64,000 bases of DNA from Halalkalicoccus subterraneus (lineage in GTDB: Archaea > Halobacteriota > Halobacteria > Halobacteriales > Halalkalicoccaceae): contig NZ_RDQG01000006.1 of the NCBI RefSeq assembly GCF_003697815.1, positions 1 through 64,000 of the forward strand, given 5' to 3'. The translations under genes were made by a program, and so were the position numbers. Positions 1 through 8,935 of this stretch are shown here, piece by piece (position 1 is the stretch's first letter; each line of letters opens with the position of its first letter). A model generated the notes under the pieces. The model saw nothing but the letters and a program-made list of their open reading frames with translations, did not search any database and was not told where the DNA came from.

Positions 1-2
1 AC

Positions 3-149
3 CAGGAGTACATCGAGCAGAAACTCGAGGAGCAGGAACGCGAAGAGATCTTCCGCATGAAGAAGATCAAGGACAAGAAGGAAGAAGAGGAGAAGGAAGC
101 CGAGGAATCGGACGTGACCGAGGGCGAGCCGATCCCCGCGGACGACTGA
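3..149 (+). CDS. 3' end of an unidentified protein with a charged coiled-coil tail (partial)
   Basis: Only the last 48 codons are in the window, reading in frame to a TGA at 147-149. The visible part is almost entirely Glu, Lys and Asp, with a long run of alternating charged residues typical of a coiled coil or of a disordered cytoplasmic tail, and it ends in an acidic segment. No domain can be recognised, so no function is proposed. Strand and frame are supported by the coding-like composition and by the following gene starting 40 nt downstream on the same strand. Confidence 0.6.
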   Translation, partial: QEYIEQKLEEQEREEIFRMKKIKDKKEEEEKEAEESDVTEGEPIPADD

Positions 150-188
150 TCACTTACCCGCTTTCATCCCACTTCCCCTCTCGATTTC

Positions 189-584
189 ATGGACTGTGCT
201 ACCTGCGGCGGCGAGACGCTGCTCGTTTCCGCATCCGATCTCGGTGCGTATCTACCGGACGAGCCAGAAACCGTCGCCGTCTGTCGAACGTGTCTCACAG
301 TCGCGCCCGCCGAGACCGACGCGACCGACGACCCCTCGGACGTTACAGCGCTCTCGACCGGGCTGCCCGACGATCCGGACACCGCGCTGGCGCTCGCGCT
401 GTTGGTGACGCTCTGTGAGTCGCTCGCGTTGTATCGCTCGGAGATCGAGGATCTCGTCGAGCGCATCGAGCTCGCTGGCGTCGACCCGCTGTCGGCGCTC
501 GACCACCTGCAGAACGATCCCACCGTCGATCTCGCACTCGACGTCGAGCGCCGGCGACACCAGCTCGTACAGCTGCTTCGGTAG
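189..584 (+). CDS. Small haloarchaeal zinc-ribbon-like protein of unknown function
   Basis: A 131-residue protein with an N-terminal CxxC (C3, C6) and a second CxxC (C32, C35), which together can form a four-cysteine zinc ribbon. The rest is acidic and mostly helical, with a hydrophobic helix around residues 66-80. It resembles small haloarchaeal proteins that I recall being annotated as DUF6276, but this was not checked. It converges on prf1 with a 12-nt gap. The zinc ribbon is seen in the sequence; any nucleic-acid or protein binding role would be inference. Confidence 0.75.
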   Translation: MDCATCGGETLLVSASDLGAYLPDEPETVAVCRTCLTVAPAETDATDDPSDVTALSTGLPDDPDTALALALLVTLCESLALYRSEIEDLVERIELAGVDPLSALDHLQNDPTVDLALDVERRRHQLVQLLR

Positions 585-596
585 CTTTCGGCGCGT

Positions 597-1838
597 TTAG
601 ACGCCGGTCTCGTAGCGGAGGATGCCTGCGATCCCGCCGAAGGCGTCGTAGAGCTGTTCGCCCTTTTCGAAGTCAGTCGAGATGAACTTCGTCTCGGTGC
701 CGCGCTGTTCGGCGATCGCGATCAGGTGTTCGATGACGTCCTCGCGTTCCGTGACCTCGGCCTCGGAGCCGTCTTCACACTCGTGCTCGGGGGTCGAGTG
801 ACGCTGGTCGACGACCTCGTACTCCTCCTGTGCTCCACAGTCGTACGTGACGACGTCCTTGCGGAGGTCCTCGCTGATCAACAGGCGGTCGACCGACCCC
901 ATCACGAGGTTCCTGCGGGTGGGCTCGAAGCCGTAGGTCGCGAGCCCGCCATCGTGGAGCTGTTTGAAGAACTCCTCCATCTGGTTCTTGTCCTTCATCA
1001 CCTCGGCGTCCGCGAGCGCGTCCTGGGCGGCGTCGACTAGGTCGTAGAGGCCGGACTCGTCGGTGTAGGAGACGTCGAATTTCCCGAGGACCTGATCCTG
1101 AAGCTCGTGGTGGAGGTAATCGCCGTCGAGGAACTCGTCTTTCGTGGGCGAGGGACCGCCGACAAGCACGCCCTCGAGGTCGTGGCGCTCGGGGACGAAC
1201 AGGTCGTTTGCCATCCCTGCGACCTCCTGGTAGAAGTTGTCGATCGCCTCCAGGCGCAGGCGAGCGAACCGTTGGGCGGACTGGCCACCCTTTCGTTGCT
1301 TGCCCGGCACCAGCGAGGAGGCGGACTTGACGGGTTCGACGCGTTTACCCCGGAGCCAGCCGACGTTGGCCTCGCGCCTGTCGAGGACGACCAGGCCGTA
1401 CAGCCCCTGGTCGGCGAGCATGTGCTCTAAGGGGTCGGTCAGGAAGTCGGAATCGCAGTGATATCGGAACGACTCGACGGGCTGGGGCGGGCTCTCTAAC
1501 ACTCGGGTGATCATCTCGGTCTGGCCGCCGCCCGAATCGACCGCACCGGAAAACAGCACCATGCCGTTCTCCGGCGGATAGGTATCGTAGTACTTCAGCC
1601 GGTCCTTGATGCTCGTCAGGGCGTCCTGGACGTTCGTCCGGGTCTGTTTGGACTTGATGTTCGAGGCCTCGGAGTGTTCCTGGGTGATGTGGGCGGCCAC
1701 GTCGGAGACCTGTCTGTCGTCGGGGACGTAGATCGTCACCAGCTGGGTGCCCGACCCCTCGAAGTCGTTCAGCTCCTCGATCACCCGCCTGAACTCGTAT
1801 TTCTTCCTATCGGACTCCTCCGTGTCCTGACCACTCAT
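597..1838 (-). CDS. prf1: Peptide chain release factor aRF1
   Basis: Archaeal class I release factor of 413 residues, the normal length. It reads all three stop codons in the ribosomal A site and triggers peptidyl-tRNA hydrolysis. Domain 1 carries the stop-codon recognition motif NIKS (residues 60-63) and the YxCxxxF motif (YHCDSDF, 126-132). Domain 2 carries the catalytic GGQ (184-186). The C-terminal domain has the pelota/eRF1-like fold that contacts the aIF2/EF-1A-type GTPase and ABCE1. It lies just downstream of argS on the same strand (82 nt gap), so the two translation genes may be cotranscribed. Identification is secure. Confidence 0.97.
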   Translation of the reverse strand: MSGQDTEESDRKKYEFRRVIEELNDFEGSGTQLVTIYVPDDRQVSDVAAHITQEHSEASNIKSKQTRTNVQDALTSIKDRLKYYDTYPPENGMVLFSGAVDSGGGQTEMITRVLESPPQPVESFRYHCDSDFLTDPLEHMLADQGLYGLVVLDRREANVGWLRGKRVEPVKSASSLVPGKQRKGGQSAQRFARLRLEAIDNFYQEVAGMANDLFVPERHDLEGVLVGGPSPTKDEFLDGDYLHHELQDQVLGKFDVSYTDESGLYDLVDAAQDALADAEVMKDKNQMEEFFKQLHDGGLATYGFEPTRRNLVMGSVDRLLISEDLRKDVVTYDCGAQEEYEVVDQRHSTPEHECEDGSEAEVTEREDVIEHLIAIAEQRGTETKFISTDFEKGEQLYDAFGGIAGILRYETGV

Positions 1839-1920
1839 TACTGTATATAGCCCGTCCAGCCGGTAAGTACCCTTTGACCGGGCGTGTTGTCCCCTTCGGC
1901 GGGGGCATCGACCGGCCGTC

Positions 1921-3660
1921 TCACATCGACTCGGGCGCTTCGACCCCGAGAACCGAGAGGGCGTTTGCGATGGTGTGGCGCGACGCCGCCACGAGTGCGA
2001 GGCGTGCCTCGGTGAGCGCCTCGTCCTCGGAGAGCACCTGACACTCCCGGTAGAAGGCGTTGAACGTTTCGGCGAACTCGCGGGTGTAGGTTGCGACCTG
2101 ATGGGGCTGGCGGTCCTCCGCTGCGGATTCGATCACGGCCGGGAACCGTGCGATCACCTCGATCAGGTCCCGTTCTTCGGGGCTGTCGAGCAACGCGGGA
2201 TCGACCGTACCGGGTTCGCCGTCCGCCTCACCGAGGATCCCACAGGTCCGGGCGTGGACGTACTGGACGTAGGGGGCCGACTGGGCCTCGAAGTTCAGCG
2301 CGCGATCCCACTCGAAGGTGATCGCCTTCGAGGGCTGTTTCGAGACGATGTCGTAGCGAACCGCACCGATCCCGACCTGCCGGGCGATGCGCTCGATGTC
2401 GTCCTCGGTGAGGTCGTCGTCGCGGATCCGGTCGTCGAGCCGGGTTTCGACCTCCTCGCGCGCACGGGAAACCGCCTCGTCGAGCAGGTCGTCGAGGTCG
2501 ACACCCGTGCCCGCGCGGGTGCTCATCTTGCCCTCCGGGAGGTTGACGTAGGAGTAAAACATCGAATCCAACCGGTCGGTGTCGTTGCCGAGCAGATCGA
2601 GCGCGGCGGCCAGTTGCTGTGCTTGCAGCTTGTGGTCCTCGCCCAACACGGTCACCGCGTGGTCGTACTCGTCGAACTTCCACTCGTGGTGGGCCAGATC
2701 GCGGGTCGTATAGAGCGAGGTACCGTCCGAGCGCAGGAAGACGAGGTTCTTCTCGAAGTCGGGCAAGTCGAGCTGCCAAGCGTCCTCCTCGTAGACCGCC
2801 TCGTCGAGGGCCTTGAGCCGGGTAACGAGGTCCTCGACGCTCCCATCGCGGATGAAACGTGTCTCCTTGACGAACTCGTCGAACTCGGCGGGCAGTCGCG
2901 AGAGGGACTCGCGCATCCCGCCCAGTACCGTGTCGACGACGTGTTCGACCCGCTCGTAGGTCGCCTCGTCGCCCTCCTCAAGCCCCTGCATGATCGACTG
3001 GATCTCGGCTTCGGCGGCCTCGACCTCCTCCTCGGGGGCCTCCTCCAACACTCGATTCCCCTTGCGGTAGTACCGAACCAGGTCGTAGTCGGCCTTTTCG
3101 CGGTCGGGTTCCGGGAGGTCGCCCTCCTCGAACGTCTCGTAGGCCCAGGTGAAAACGGCCATCTGGCGGCCCGCATCGTTGACGTAGTAGTGGCGCTCGA
3201 CGTCGTTGCCCGCGAAATCCAGCAGCCGGGCGATCGAATCCCCGATGATCGGGTTGCGCGCCCGGCCGACGTGGACCGGTCCGGTGGGGTTCGCACTGGT
3301 ATGCTCGACGACCACCTCCTTCCCGGTTGGTTCGAGCCGGCCGTAGCTCCCTTCGCGGGCGGTTTCGAGGGTTTCCCCGTAGTAGGCGTCGCTCGCGTGG
3401 AAGTTGACGTATGGCCCCTGTGTCTCGACGCCCGCGAGGTACTCATAGCCCTCGACGCCGATCGCTTCGGCGAGTTCTCCGGCGACCTCTGGGGGGGCCT
3501 TTCCGGCTTCGCCGGCGAGTCGGAAGGCGACGCTCGATGCGAGGATCGCCTCGACGTCTTCGGGCGGTTCTTCGAGCCCGAGATCACCGGTCGGCAGCGA
3601 GAGCGCCGTGAGCGCCTCCGTGAGCGCTTCGGCGGCCTCCTCACGGAACGAAAGGAACAT
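1921..3660 (-). CDS. argS: Arginyl-tRNA synthetase
   Basis: Class I aminoacyl-tRNA synthetase charging tRNA-Arg, 579 residues. An N-terminal Add1-type domain (about 1-110) precedes the catalytic core. The HIGH-type signature is HVGR (130-133), preceded by the class-typical SANPTGP. The KMSKS-type loop is KMSTR (378-382), and an all-alpha anticodon-binding (DALR) domain forms the C-terminus. It is followed by prf1 on the same strand. A 183-nt spacer separates it from the maoC gene upstream. Confidence 0.97.
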   Translation of the reverse strand: MFLSFREEAAEALTEALTALSLPTGDLGLEEPPEDVEAILASSVAFRLAGEAGKAPPEVAGELAEAIGVEGYEYLAGVETQGPYVNFHASDAYYGETLETAREGSYGRLEPTGKEVVVEHTSANPTGPVHVGRARNPIIGDSIARLLDFAGNDVERHYYVNDAGRQMAVFTWAYETFEEGDLPEPDREKADYDLVRYYRKGNRVLEEAPEEEVEAAEAEIQSIMQGLEEGDEATYERVEHVVDTVLGGMRESLSRLPAEFDEFVKETRFIRDGSVEDLVTRLKALDEAVYEEDAWQLDLPDFEKNLVFLRSDGTSLYTTRDLAHHEWKFDEYDHAVTVLGEDHKLQAQQLAAALDLLGNDTDRLDSMFYSYVNLPEGKMSTRAGTGVDLDDLLDEAVSRAREEVETRLDDRIRDDDLTEDDIERIARQVGIGAVRYDIVSKQPSKAITFEWDRALNFEAQSAPYVQYVHARTCGILGEADGEPGTVDPALLDSPEERDLIEVIARFPAVIESAAEDRQPHQVATYTREFAETFNAFYRECQVLSEDEALTEARLALVAASRHTIANALSVLGVEAPESM

Positions 3661-3694
3661 ACTCGCCGTTCAGGAGCGTCGAATAAAGCCGTTT

Positions 3695-3778
3695 TCAATC
3701 GGCGAGACCGGCGAGTTCGCCGGCGGGTTCGAGCGCGATCAGAGGGTCTCGGACGCTGGAGACCTCGACTGCGTCCAT
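3695..3778 (-). CDS. Possible 27-codon micro-ORF upstream of argS
   Basis: A short frame with an ATG at 3776-3778 and a TGA at 3695-3697 lies in the otherwise empty spacer between the maoC homologue and argS, in the same direction as argS. Its predicted peptide is acidic and Ala/Leu/Glu-rich like real haloarchaeal proteins, but at 27 codons this can arise by chance. There is no clear ribosome binding site. It could be a leader peptide, a remnant of a longer gene, or nothing. Confidence 0.2.
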   Translation of the reverse strand: MDAVEVSSVRDPLIALEPAGELAGLAD

Positions 3779-3810
3779 ACGGTACGTACGTGGTGGCTGC
3801 CGCCCGGAGT

Positions 3811-3828
3811 TCCGGTTCCGGTTCCGGT
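3811..3828. repeat. Three-copy hexanucleotide tandem repeat (TCCGGT)
   Basis: The unit TCCGGT is repeated three times without mismatch, just downstream of the maoC stop codon in the spacer before argS. It is too short for a firm functional claim. Such arrays can change copy number by slippage. Confidence 0.6.
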
Positions 3829-3843
3829 TACAAAGCGGCGGGA

Positions 3844-4467
3844 CTAGTAGGGCATCTCGTCGATGAGCACGACCGCCTCGCCGTCGATCAGCGTCGCGCC
3901 GTCGGCGGTCGTGACGTTCGCGGCCAGCCGGTACTTGTCCTCACCGAGGTCCTCGACGATCTCGCAGCGCGCGGTCAGAACGGAGCCGATCTGCGCCGGT
4001 CCCTTGAACTCCATGCTCTCCGAGAGGTAGATCGTCAACCCCGGCAGGCGCGCGAGGGCGGCGCTGATCAGTCCGGCGACCAGCGTCCCGTGGACGATTC
4101 GCCCGCCGAAACGCGACTTCTCGGCGAAGCGCTGGTCGAGATGCAGGCGGTTGGTGTCGCCGCTTGCCTGTGCGAAGGCGTGGACGTCCCTGTCGGTCAG
4201 GGGTTTCGTGAACTCGACGTACTCGCCGACGGCGAGGTCCTCCCTGGTGTCGACAGAGCGCTCCATCGACCAGTCGGTAGAACCGTACGTCAGCGAAGTG
4301 ATCGGGGCGGGATCCTGTTCAGCTTCGGCGGGCGAAGAGAGACCCATCCCCGCGAGGATCGCTCGATTGGCCTCGACGTAGCTGTTGACGACGTGTTTCG
4401 AGGCGTCCGACCACGAATCGACGAACTCACCCATCGGCGTCTCCTCGCCGCTTTCGCTCTCGCTCAT
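3844..4467 (-). CDS. MaoC-like (R)-specific enoyl-CoA hydratase with N-terminal extension
   Basis: Hot-dog fold hydratase (MaoC/PhaJ family) of 207 residues, expected to hydrate enoyl-CoA to (R)-3-hydroxyacyl-CoA. The core begins near residue 75 and contains the hydratase motif SGDTNRLHLD, with D104 and H109 as the catalytic pair, followed by FGGRIVHGTL. Residues 1-70 are an extra acidic, helical extension. An in-frame ATG 72 nt further upstream exists, but the start at 4467 is preceded by GAGGAGGGAA, a good Shine-Dalgarno sequence, and gives a typical acidic N-terminus. A TATA-like element lies near 4527-4535. In some haloarchaea maoC sits beside the PHA synthesis genes; none are present here, so the pathway (PHA supply or acyl-CoA degradation) is open. 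Confidence 0.85.
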   Translation of the reverse strand: MSESESGEETPMGEFVDSWSDASKHVVNSYVEANRAILAGMGLSSPAEAEQDPAPITSLTYGSTDWSMERSVDTREDLAVGEYVEFTKPLTDRDVHAFAQASGDTNRLHLDQRFAEKSRFGGRIVHGTLVAGLISAALARLPGLTIYLSESMEFKGPAQIGSVLTARCEIVEDLGEDKYRLAANVTTADGATLIDGEAVVLIDEMPY

Positions 4468-4575
4468 CGGTTCCCTCCTCTGAGAACGGAGGGTTGTGGA
4501 CGACACGTGGACCGAACAGTGTGTGCCATATATACCCATGGTGGCAGGATCACCTTAAGTACATTGAACCTAAAC

Positions 4576-4597
4576 GGGGCGCTTTTCAGGGCGCCCC
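4576..4597 (+). promoter_or_regulatory. Hairpin in the 5' leader of taw1
   Basis: A perfect inverted repeat GGGGCGC / GCGCCCC with an 8-nt loop ends 15 nt before the taw1 ATG. If transcribed it would form a GC-only stem next to the start codon. It could equally be the end signal of something upstream, but the upstream gene runs in the opposite direction. Confidence 0.45.
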
Positions 4598-4612
4598 ACC
4601 AACGGAGTTCCC

Positions 4613-5581
4613 ATGAGCGGCCCGAAGCAGGTGTCCTCTCCGGACTACCACAGCGAGAACCACACCGCCGCCCAGACCTGCGGGTGGACTGCCAACGCCT
4701 TGCGGGGCGAGGGAAAGTGCTACAAATACGCCTTCTATGGTATCGAATCCCATCGCTGCATCCAGATGACGCCCGTCGTCAAGTGCAACGAGCGGTGTGT
4801 CTTCTGCTGGCGCGATCACCAGGGTCACGCCTACGAACTCGGCGACGTCGAGTGGGACGATCCCGAGGCCGTCGTCGACGCGAGCATCCGGCTCCAGAAG
4901 AAACTGCTCTCGGGCTTCGGCGGCAACGACGAGGTCCCACGGGAGGTCTTCGAGGAGTCGATGGAGCCACGGCACGTCGCCATCTCGCTCGACGGTGAAC
5001 CCACGCTCTATCCGTATCTGCCGGAACTCATCGACGCCTTCAGTGATCGAGGAATCACCACGTTCCTCGTCTCCAACGGGACCGACCCCGAGATGCTCGC
5101 GCGCTGTGATCCCACCCAACTCTACGTCAGTGTCGATGCCGCCGAGCGCGCCACGTTCGACCGGGTCGTGCGGTCGGTCGAGGACGACGCCTGGGAGCGG
5201 TTGATCGACACGATGGACGTCCTCGCCGGGAAAGACGACACCCGGACTGTCCTCCGAACGACGCTCGTCGGCGGCGAGAACATGCATGACCCCGACTGGT
5301 ACGCCGCCTTTTATGACAGAGCCGACCCCGACTTCGTCGAACTCAAAGCCTACATGCACGTTGGCCATTCACAGGGCCGACTCGACCGTTCTGCGATGCC
5401 GGACCACGAGGACGTGGTTGCGTTCGCCGAGGACGTTCGGGAGTACATGCCCGACCACGAGTACCTCAACGACGTGCCGGTCTCGCGGGTCGCGCTGCTC
5501 TCGAAGACCGAGGAGACGTGGGTGCCGAAGTTGAAGAAAGGAAGCGAGTTCTGGGAGGACGACCCGCTCGCGGCCGACTAG
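4613..5581 (+). CDS. taw1: 4-demethylwyosine synthase Taw1 (radical SAM)
   Basis: Radical SAM enzyme of wyosine biosynthesis. It condenses N1-methylguanosine-37 of tRNA-Phe with two carbons of pyruvate to build the tricyclic base. The protein has 322 residues. The radical SAM motif CxxxCxxC is at C58, C62, C65. C23, C36 and C49, each 13 residues apart, match the second iron-sulfur cluster that defines archaeal Taw1 and separates it from other radical SAM proteins. The next gene (ribK) starts 66 nt downstream but has its own TATA box. Confidence 0.95.
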   Translation: MSGPKQVSSPDYHSENHTAAQTCGWTANALRGEGKCYKYAFYGIESHRCIQMTPVVKCNERCVFCWRDHQGHAYELGDVEWDDPEAVVDASIRLQKKLLSGFGGNDEVPREVFEESMEPRHVAISLDGEPTLYPYLPELIDAFSDRGITTFLVSNGTDPEMLARCDPTQLYVSVDAAERATFDRVVRSVEDDAWERLIDTMDVLAGKDDTRTVLRTTLVGGENMHDPDWYAAFYDRADPDFVELKAYMHVGHSQGRLDRSAMPDHEDVVAFAEDVREYMPDHEYLNDVPVSRVALLSKTEETWVPKLKKGSEFWEDDPLAAD

Positions 5582-5617
5582 CATCTCATTTCCGGTACGC
5601 ATCCCAAACACGATACG

Positions 5618-5625
5618 CTTATACC
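5618..5625 (+). promoter_or_regulatory. TATA box of ribK
   Basis: CTTATACC centred about 27 nt before the ribK ATG, the spacing expected for a leaderless haloarchaeal transcript. Confidence 0.55.
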
Positions 5626-5647
5626 GAACGTTCCCGAAGCCCGAGGT

Positions 5648-6352
5648 ATGTCCCAAACCGCGGTACGGGGAATCGAGTCCGACGAACTCCTCGCCCTCCG
5701 GCAGTTGGGGTTGGACGGCGCGCTCTCGGGGGAGGCGAAGATCTCGTGTTCGGCACTCGCCGACAGGTTAGAGACGTCGAGTCAGACCGCTTCTAGGCGA
5801 TTACAGGCGCTCGAAGCCGCCGATCTGATCGACCGGGAAACGATCACGGACGGCCAGTGGATCGCAATCACCGAGGCCGGCGAGCGTGCGCTCCGTGCGG
5901 AGTACGACGCCTACCGGCGCCTCTTCGAGGGACGGTCGAGCGTCGCCCTCGAGGGGCGCGTTACGGGCGGGATGGGTGAAGGGAAACACTACATCTCGCT
6001 TCCGGGCTACATGGCGCAGTTCGGCGATCGACTGGGCTACGAGCCGTTCCCGGGCACTCTGAACGTCGACCTCGACGAGGAGAGCCTCCGGCGACGCGGT
6101 GCGATGGAGGCGTTCGAGCCGATCCACATCGACGGTTGGGAGGACGAGGACCGAACCTACGGGCCCTGTGTCTGTTATCCGGCGACCGTCGTCTCCGATT
6201 CGGAGACCGAATACGACGGGGCCCACGTAATCGCCCCTGAGCGCACCCATCACGACGAGGACCAACTCGAACTGATCGCGCCGGTGAAACTCCGCGATGA
6301 ACTCGGACTCGCCGACGGGGATCGCGTCACCGTCCGGGTGGAAGAGAAATGA
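5648..6352 (+). CDS. ribK: CTP-dependent riboflavin kinase with N-terminal winged helix
   Basis: Archaeal riboflavin kinase (DUF120 family), making FMN from riboflavin with CTP as phosphate donor. The 234-residue protein has an N-terminal winged helix-turn-helix (about 10-85), which suggests DNA binding and possible autoregulation. The kinase domain follows (about 98-230) with the family-typical [14 protein letters not shown] and FPGTLNVDL segments. Its stop overlaps the ribB start by 4 nt (ATGA), so the two are translationally coupled. Both act in flavin synthesis. Confidence 0.95.
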   Translation: MSQTAVRGIESDELLALRQLGLDGALSGEAKISCSALADRLETSSQTASRRLQALEAADLIDRETITDGQWIAITEAGERALRAEYDAYRRLFEGRSSVALEGRVTGGMGEGKHYISLPGYMAQFGDRLGYEPFPGTLNVDLDEESLRRRGAMEAFEPIHIDGWEDEDRTYGPCVCYPATVVSDSETEYDGAHVIAPERTHHDEDQLELIAPVKLRDELGLADGDRVTVRVEEK

Positions 6353-7008
6353 CTCAACGACAGACGAACTCGGCGAAACGGGCCGTCGAGGCGTTTCGCG
6401 CCGGCTCGCCCGTGTTGATCCACGACGCCGCAGAGCGCGAGGGCGAGACCGACCTGATCTACCCCGCAGGCGCGGTCAATCCCGCGGACGTCGCGCGGAT
6501 GCGAAACGACGCCGGCGGGCTGGTCTGTGTCGCACTCTCCTCGAGCGTGGCCGATACCCTCGACCTCCCGTTCGTTCAGGACGTACTCGACCACCCGACT
6601 GCGAACGACCACGATCTGGCCTACGACGACCGTTCGTCGTTCTCGCTCACCGTCAACCACCGCGACACCCGGACGGGGATCACCGACGCCGACCGCGCGC
6701 TGACGATCACGGCGCTTGCAGAGGCCGCAAGCGACCCCGATCCCGACGGGTTCGCGGAGACGTTTCGCGCACCGGGTCACGTCCACCTGCTGCGAGCCGC
6801 CGAGGGATTGCTCAACGATCGCGAGGGCCACACCGAGTTCGGCGTCGCGCTCGCAGAGGCTGCGGACCTGCCGCCCGCGGTCGTCGTCTGCGAGATGCTT
6901 GATGACCATACGGGCGAAGCGCTCTCGCCCGCTGACGCGCGGGCGTACGCCGAGCGCCACGACCTCCCCTACCTCGAGGGGCGGGACCTGCTCGGAACGC
7001 TCCGCTGA
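6349..7008 (+). CDS. ribB: 3,4-dihydroxy-2-butanone-4-phosphate synthase
   Basis: Converts ribulose 5-phosphate to L-3,4-dihydroxy-2-butanone 4-phosphate plus formate, the four-carbon donor for lumazine in riboflavin synthesis. The protein has 219 residues, single-domain with no GTP cyclohydrolase II fusion, as usual in archaea. The REGETDL acidic metal- and substrate-binding loop sits near residues 29-35, with the later [14 protein letters not shown] segment and the conserved HTEFGVAL. It is the second gene of the ribK-ribB operon. Confidence 0.95.
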   Translation: MTQRQTNSAKRAVEAFRAGSPVLIHDAAEREGETDLIYPAGAVNPADVARMRNDAGGLVCVALSSSVADTLDLPFVQDVLDHPTANDHDLAYDDRSSFSLTVNHRDTRTGITDADRALTITALAEAASDPDPDGFAETFRAPGHVHLLRAAEGLLNDREGHTEFGVALAEAADLPPAVVVCEMLDDHTGEALSPADARAYAERHDLPYLEGRDLLGTLR

Positions 7009-7069
7009 CCCGTTCCATCGACCGTGAGGAAACCGCACACTCATTACGGCGGGGTTCGACCGGTCGGAT

Positions 7070-7993
7070 ATGGGATTCGACGAGATGGACGTCGATACGA
7101 TCTGGATGGACGGCGAGTTCGTCGACTGGGACGACGCCCAGATCCACGTCCTGAGCCACGGACTCCACTACGGTACCGGCGTCTTCGAGGGGATCCGTTG
7201 TTACGACACCGAGGAGGGCCCGGCGATCTTCCGCTGGGACGAACACGCGAAACGACTCTACGACTCGGGCCAGCCCTACGGACTCGAGATCGACCACGAG
7301 CCCGAGGAACTCGAGGAGGCGACCAAGGAACTCATTCGCCGCCAGGAACTCGAATCGTGTTACATCCGTCCGATCGCTTTTTATGGGTACGACAGTCTGG
7401 GCGTGGGCCCGGGGGATTGTCCCACCCGGATCGCGATCGCGGCGTGGCCGTGGGGGGCGTATCTCGGCGAGGAGGCCATCGAGGAAGGCGTCGAGGTGAA
7501 AGTCTCCTCGTGGCGCAAACACGCCTCGAGTCAGATCCCCACCAACGCCAAGACCACCGGGCTGTACGTCAACAGCATGCTCGCGGGCGAGGAAGCCCGC
7601 CGTGAGGGCTACGTCGAGGCGCTCGTCTTGAACAAGGAGGGTAACGTCGCGGAAGGTCCCGGCGAGAACCTCTTTCTGGTCCGCGACGGCGAACTCTACA
7701 CGCCCGGGCTTTCGGAGAGCATCCTCGACGGCATCACCCGAAACAGCGTCATCGAAATCGCCCGCGATCTGGGGTATACCGTCCACGACGAGGTGACGAT
7801 CAGCCGTGGTGAGCTTCACACCGCCGACGAACTGTTCTTTACGGGCACCGCCGCGGAGGTCACGCCGATCAAGCAGGTCGACAACGTCACGGTCGGTGAA
7901 CGTGGGCCCGTCACCGAGGAGATCCAGTCGCGATTCTTCGACGTCGTCGAGCGCCGGACCGACGACTACGACGACTGGTTCAGCTACGTCTGA
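7070..7993 (+). CDS. ilvE: Branched-chain amino acid aminotransferase
   Basis: PLP-dependent class IV aminotransferase that interconverts Leu, Ile or Val with their 2-oxo acids, using 2-oxoglutarate/glutamate. At 307 residues it is the standard length. HYGTGVFEGIR is at 33-43, the PLP lysine is K161 in TNAKTTGLYVNS, and the pyridoxal-phosphate site EGPGENLF follows at about 195-202. A second ATG five codons in (7085) is possible, but the N-terminus chosen here is the usual haloarchaeal form. It is monocistronic and converges on tatC1. Confidence 0.93.
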   Translation: MGFDEMDVDTIWMDGEFVDWDDAQIHVLSHGLHYGTGVFEGIRCYDTEEGPAIFRWDEHAKRLYDSGQPYGLEIDHEPEELEEATKELIRRQELESCYIRPIAFYGYDSLGVGPGDCPTRIAIAAWPWGAYLGEEAIEEGVEVKVSSWRKHASSQIPTNAKTTGLYVNSMLAGEEARREGYVEALVLNKEGNVAEGPGENLFLVRDGELYTPGLSESILDGITRNSVIEIARDLGYTVHDEVTISRGELHTADELFFTGTAAEVTPIKQVDNVTVGERGPVTEEIQSRFFDVVERRTDDYDDWFSYV

Positions 7994-8017
7994 AACGCCG
8001 CTCTAGCTGCTGTCATT

Positions 8018-8830
8018 TCAGCGACCGACCCACTTGAGTACCAGCAGGGTTCCCTCGAAGAGGGTGACCATCGTCAGCGCGATGATGATGGGTGCCATGC
8101 CGGTCGGATCAGGACTGGAGACGAACGCCAGCCCCAGAAACGCCCCCCAGAAGTACAGGCGCTTGTCGGTGAGCCACTGTCTGGTGGTGATTCCCATCAT
8201 GATCGCGAGCATGATGATCAGCGGGATCTGGAAAACGATGGCGAGATAGGCGATCAGGATCAACATCAGCCCGAAGGTATCGCCCAGCCCGAACGCGATC
8301 TCCCCGGCGTCTTGCGAGTAGGTGAGGAAGTAGGTGAAGACGGCGGGCAGGACCACGAAGTACGCGAAGAGCACGCCGACGACCGCGAGCACGAGGCTCG
8401 TCGGGACGGCCGCGAGGTAGTACTTGCGCTCGTTTTTATAGAGGCCGGGGCGCATGAACCGGTAGGTCTGATAGACCATCACCGGCAGCGCGATGATCAG
8501 TCCCCCTAGACTGGCGACCTTGATCCGCGCGAGGACGAACTCGAGGGGACCGTAGACGCGAGGCTGGGCGACGTTGCCCTCCGGCAGCACGGAGTACCAC
8601 AGAAAGGTGATGAGCTCGTCGGCGAGCGGGAAGACGACGATGCTGACCGAGCCGGCGACGACGATGACGATCGCCAGCCGTTTTATCATCTCCTCGATGT
8701 GATCGGCGAGCGGCATCTCCTGGTCCTCGCTGGGCGCGGAGATGCCCCCGACGTCACCCTCGTCGCCCGTGGCGGCGGCTGTCGAGGTTCCGCCGTCAGC
8801 GACGAGATCGTCGGCACGCTGCTCGCCCAT
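8018..8830 (-). CDS. tatC1: Twin-arginine translocase subunit TatC (single-copy form)
   Basis: TatC of 270 residues with six predicted membrane segments after a 45-residue acidic cytoplasmic N-terminus. It is the receptor for RR signal peptides in the Tat export pathway that haloarchaea use for most secreted proteins. The family motif MPLADHIEEMIKRL opens the core, and conserved Glu and Pro residues follow in the first loops (PLEFVLARIKVA). Its divergent neighbour encodes the tandem TatC, and a TATA-like element lies at 8856-8863. This is the arrangement seen for haloarchaeal tatCo and tatCt. Confidence 0.95.
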   Translation of the reverse strand: MGEQRADDLVADGGTSTAAATGDEGDVGGISAPSEDQEMPLADHIEEMIKRLAIVIVVAGSVSIVVFPLADELITFLWYSVLPEGNVAQPRVYGPLEFVLARIKVASLGGLIIALPVMVYQTYRFMRPGLYKNERKYYLAAVPTSLVLAVVGVLFAYFVVLPAVFTYFLTYSQDAGEIAFGLGDTFGLMLILIAYLAIVFQIPLIIMLAIMMGITTRQWLTDKRLYFWGAFLGLAFVSSPDPTGMAPIIIALTMVTLFEGTLLVLKWVGR

Positions 8831-8855
8831 TCACCGGGAATACGTGTCCCCTCGG

Positions 8856-8863
8856 TTATAGGC
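8856..8863 (-). promoter_or_regulatory. TATA-like element of tatC1
   Basis: On the minus strand GCCTATAA lies about 29 nt upstream of the tatC1 ATG, in the 105-nt divergent tatC1/tatC2 spacer. Confidence 0.5.
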
Positions 8864-8906
8864 TTTCTTTCTCGGACCTATCGGCGGACATCGAGAGAAC
8901 AAGATT

Positions 8907-8914
8907 GATAACTA
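8907..8914 (+). promoter_or_regulatory. TATA-like element of tatC2
   Basis: GATAACTA centred about 26 nt before the tatC2 ATG, consistent with a leaderless transcript divergent from tatC1. Confidence 0.45.
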
Positions 8915-8935
8915 TCTGTCGGCTATCGTCGGTGA

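Noticed and set aside
1975-4998. Very long plus-strand open frame opposite argS and the MaoC gene
   Set aside because: It is antisense to genes with clear catalytic motifs. High third-position GC removes stop codons from the complementary frame, so long antisense frames are expected. The product lacks domain structure.
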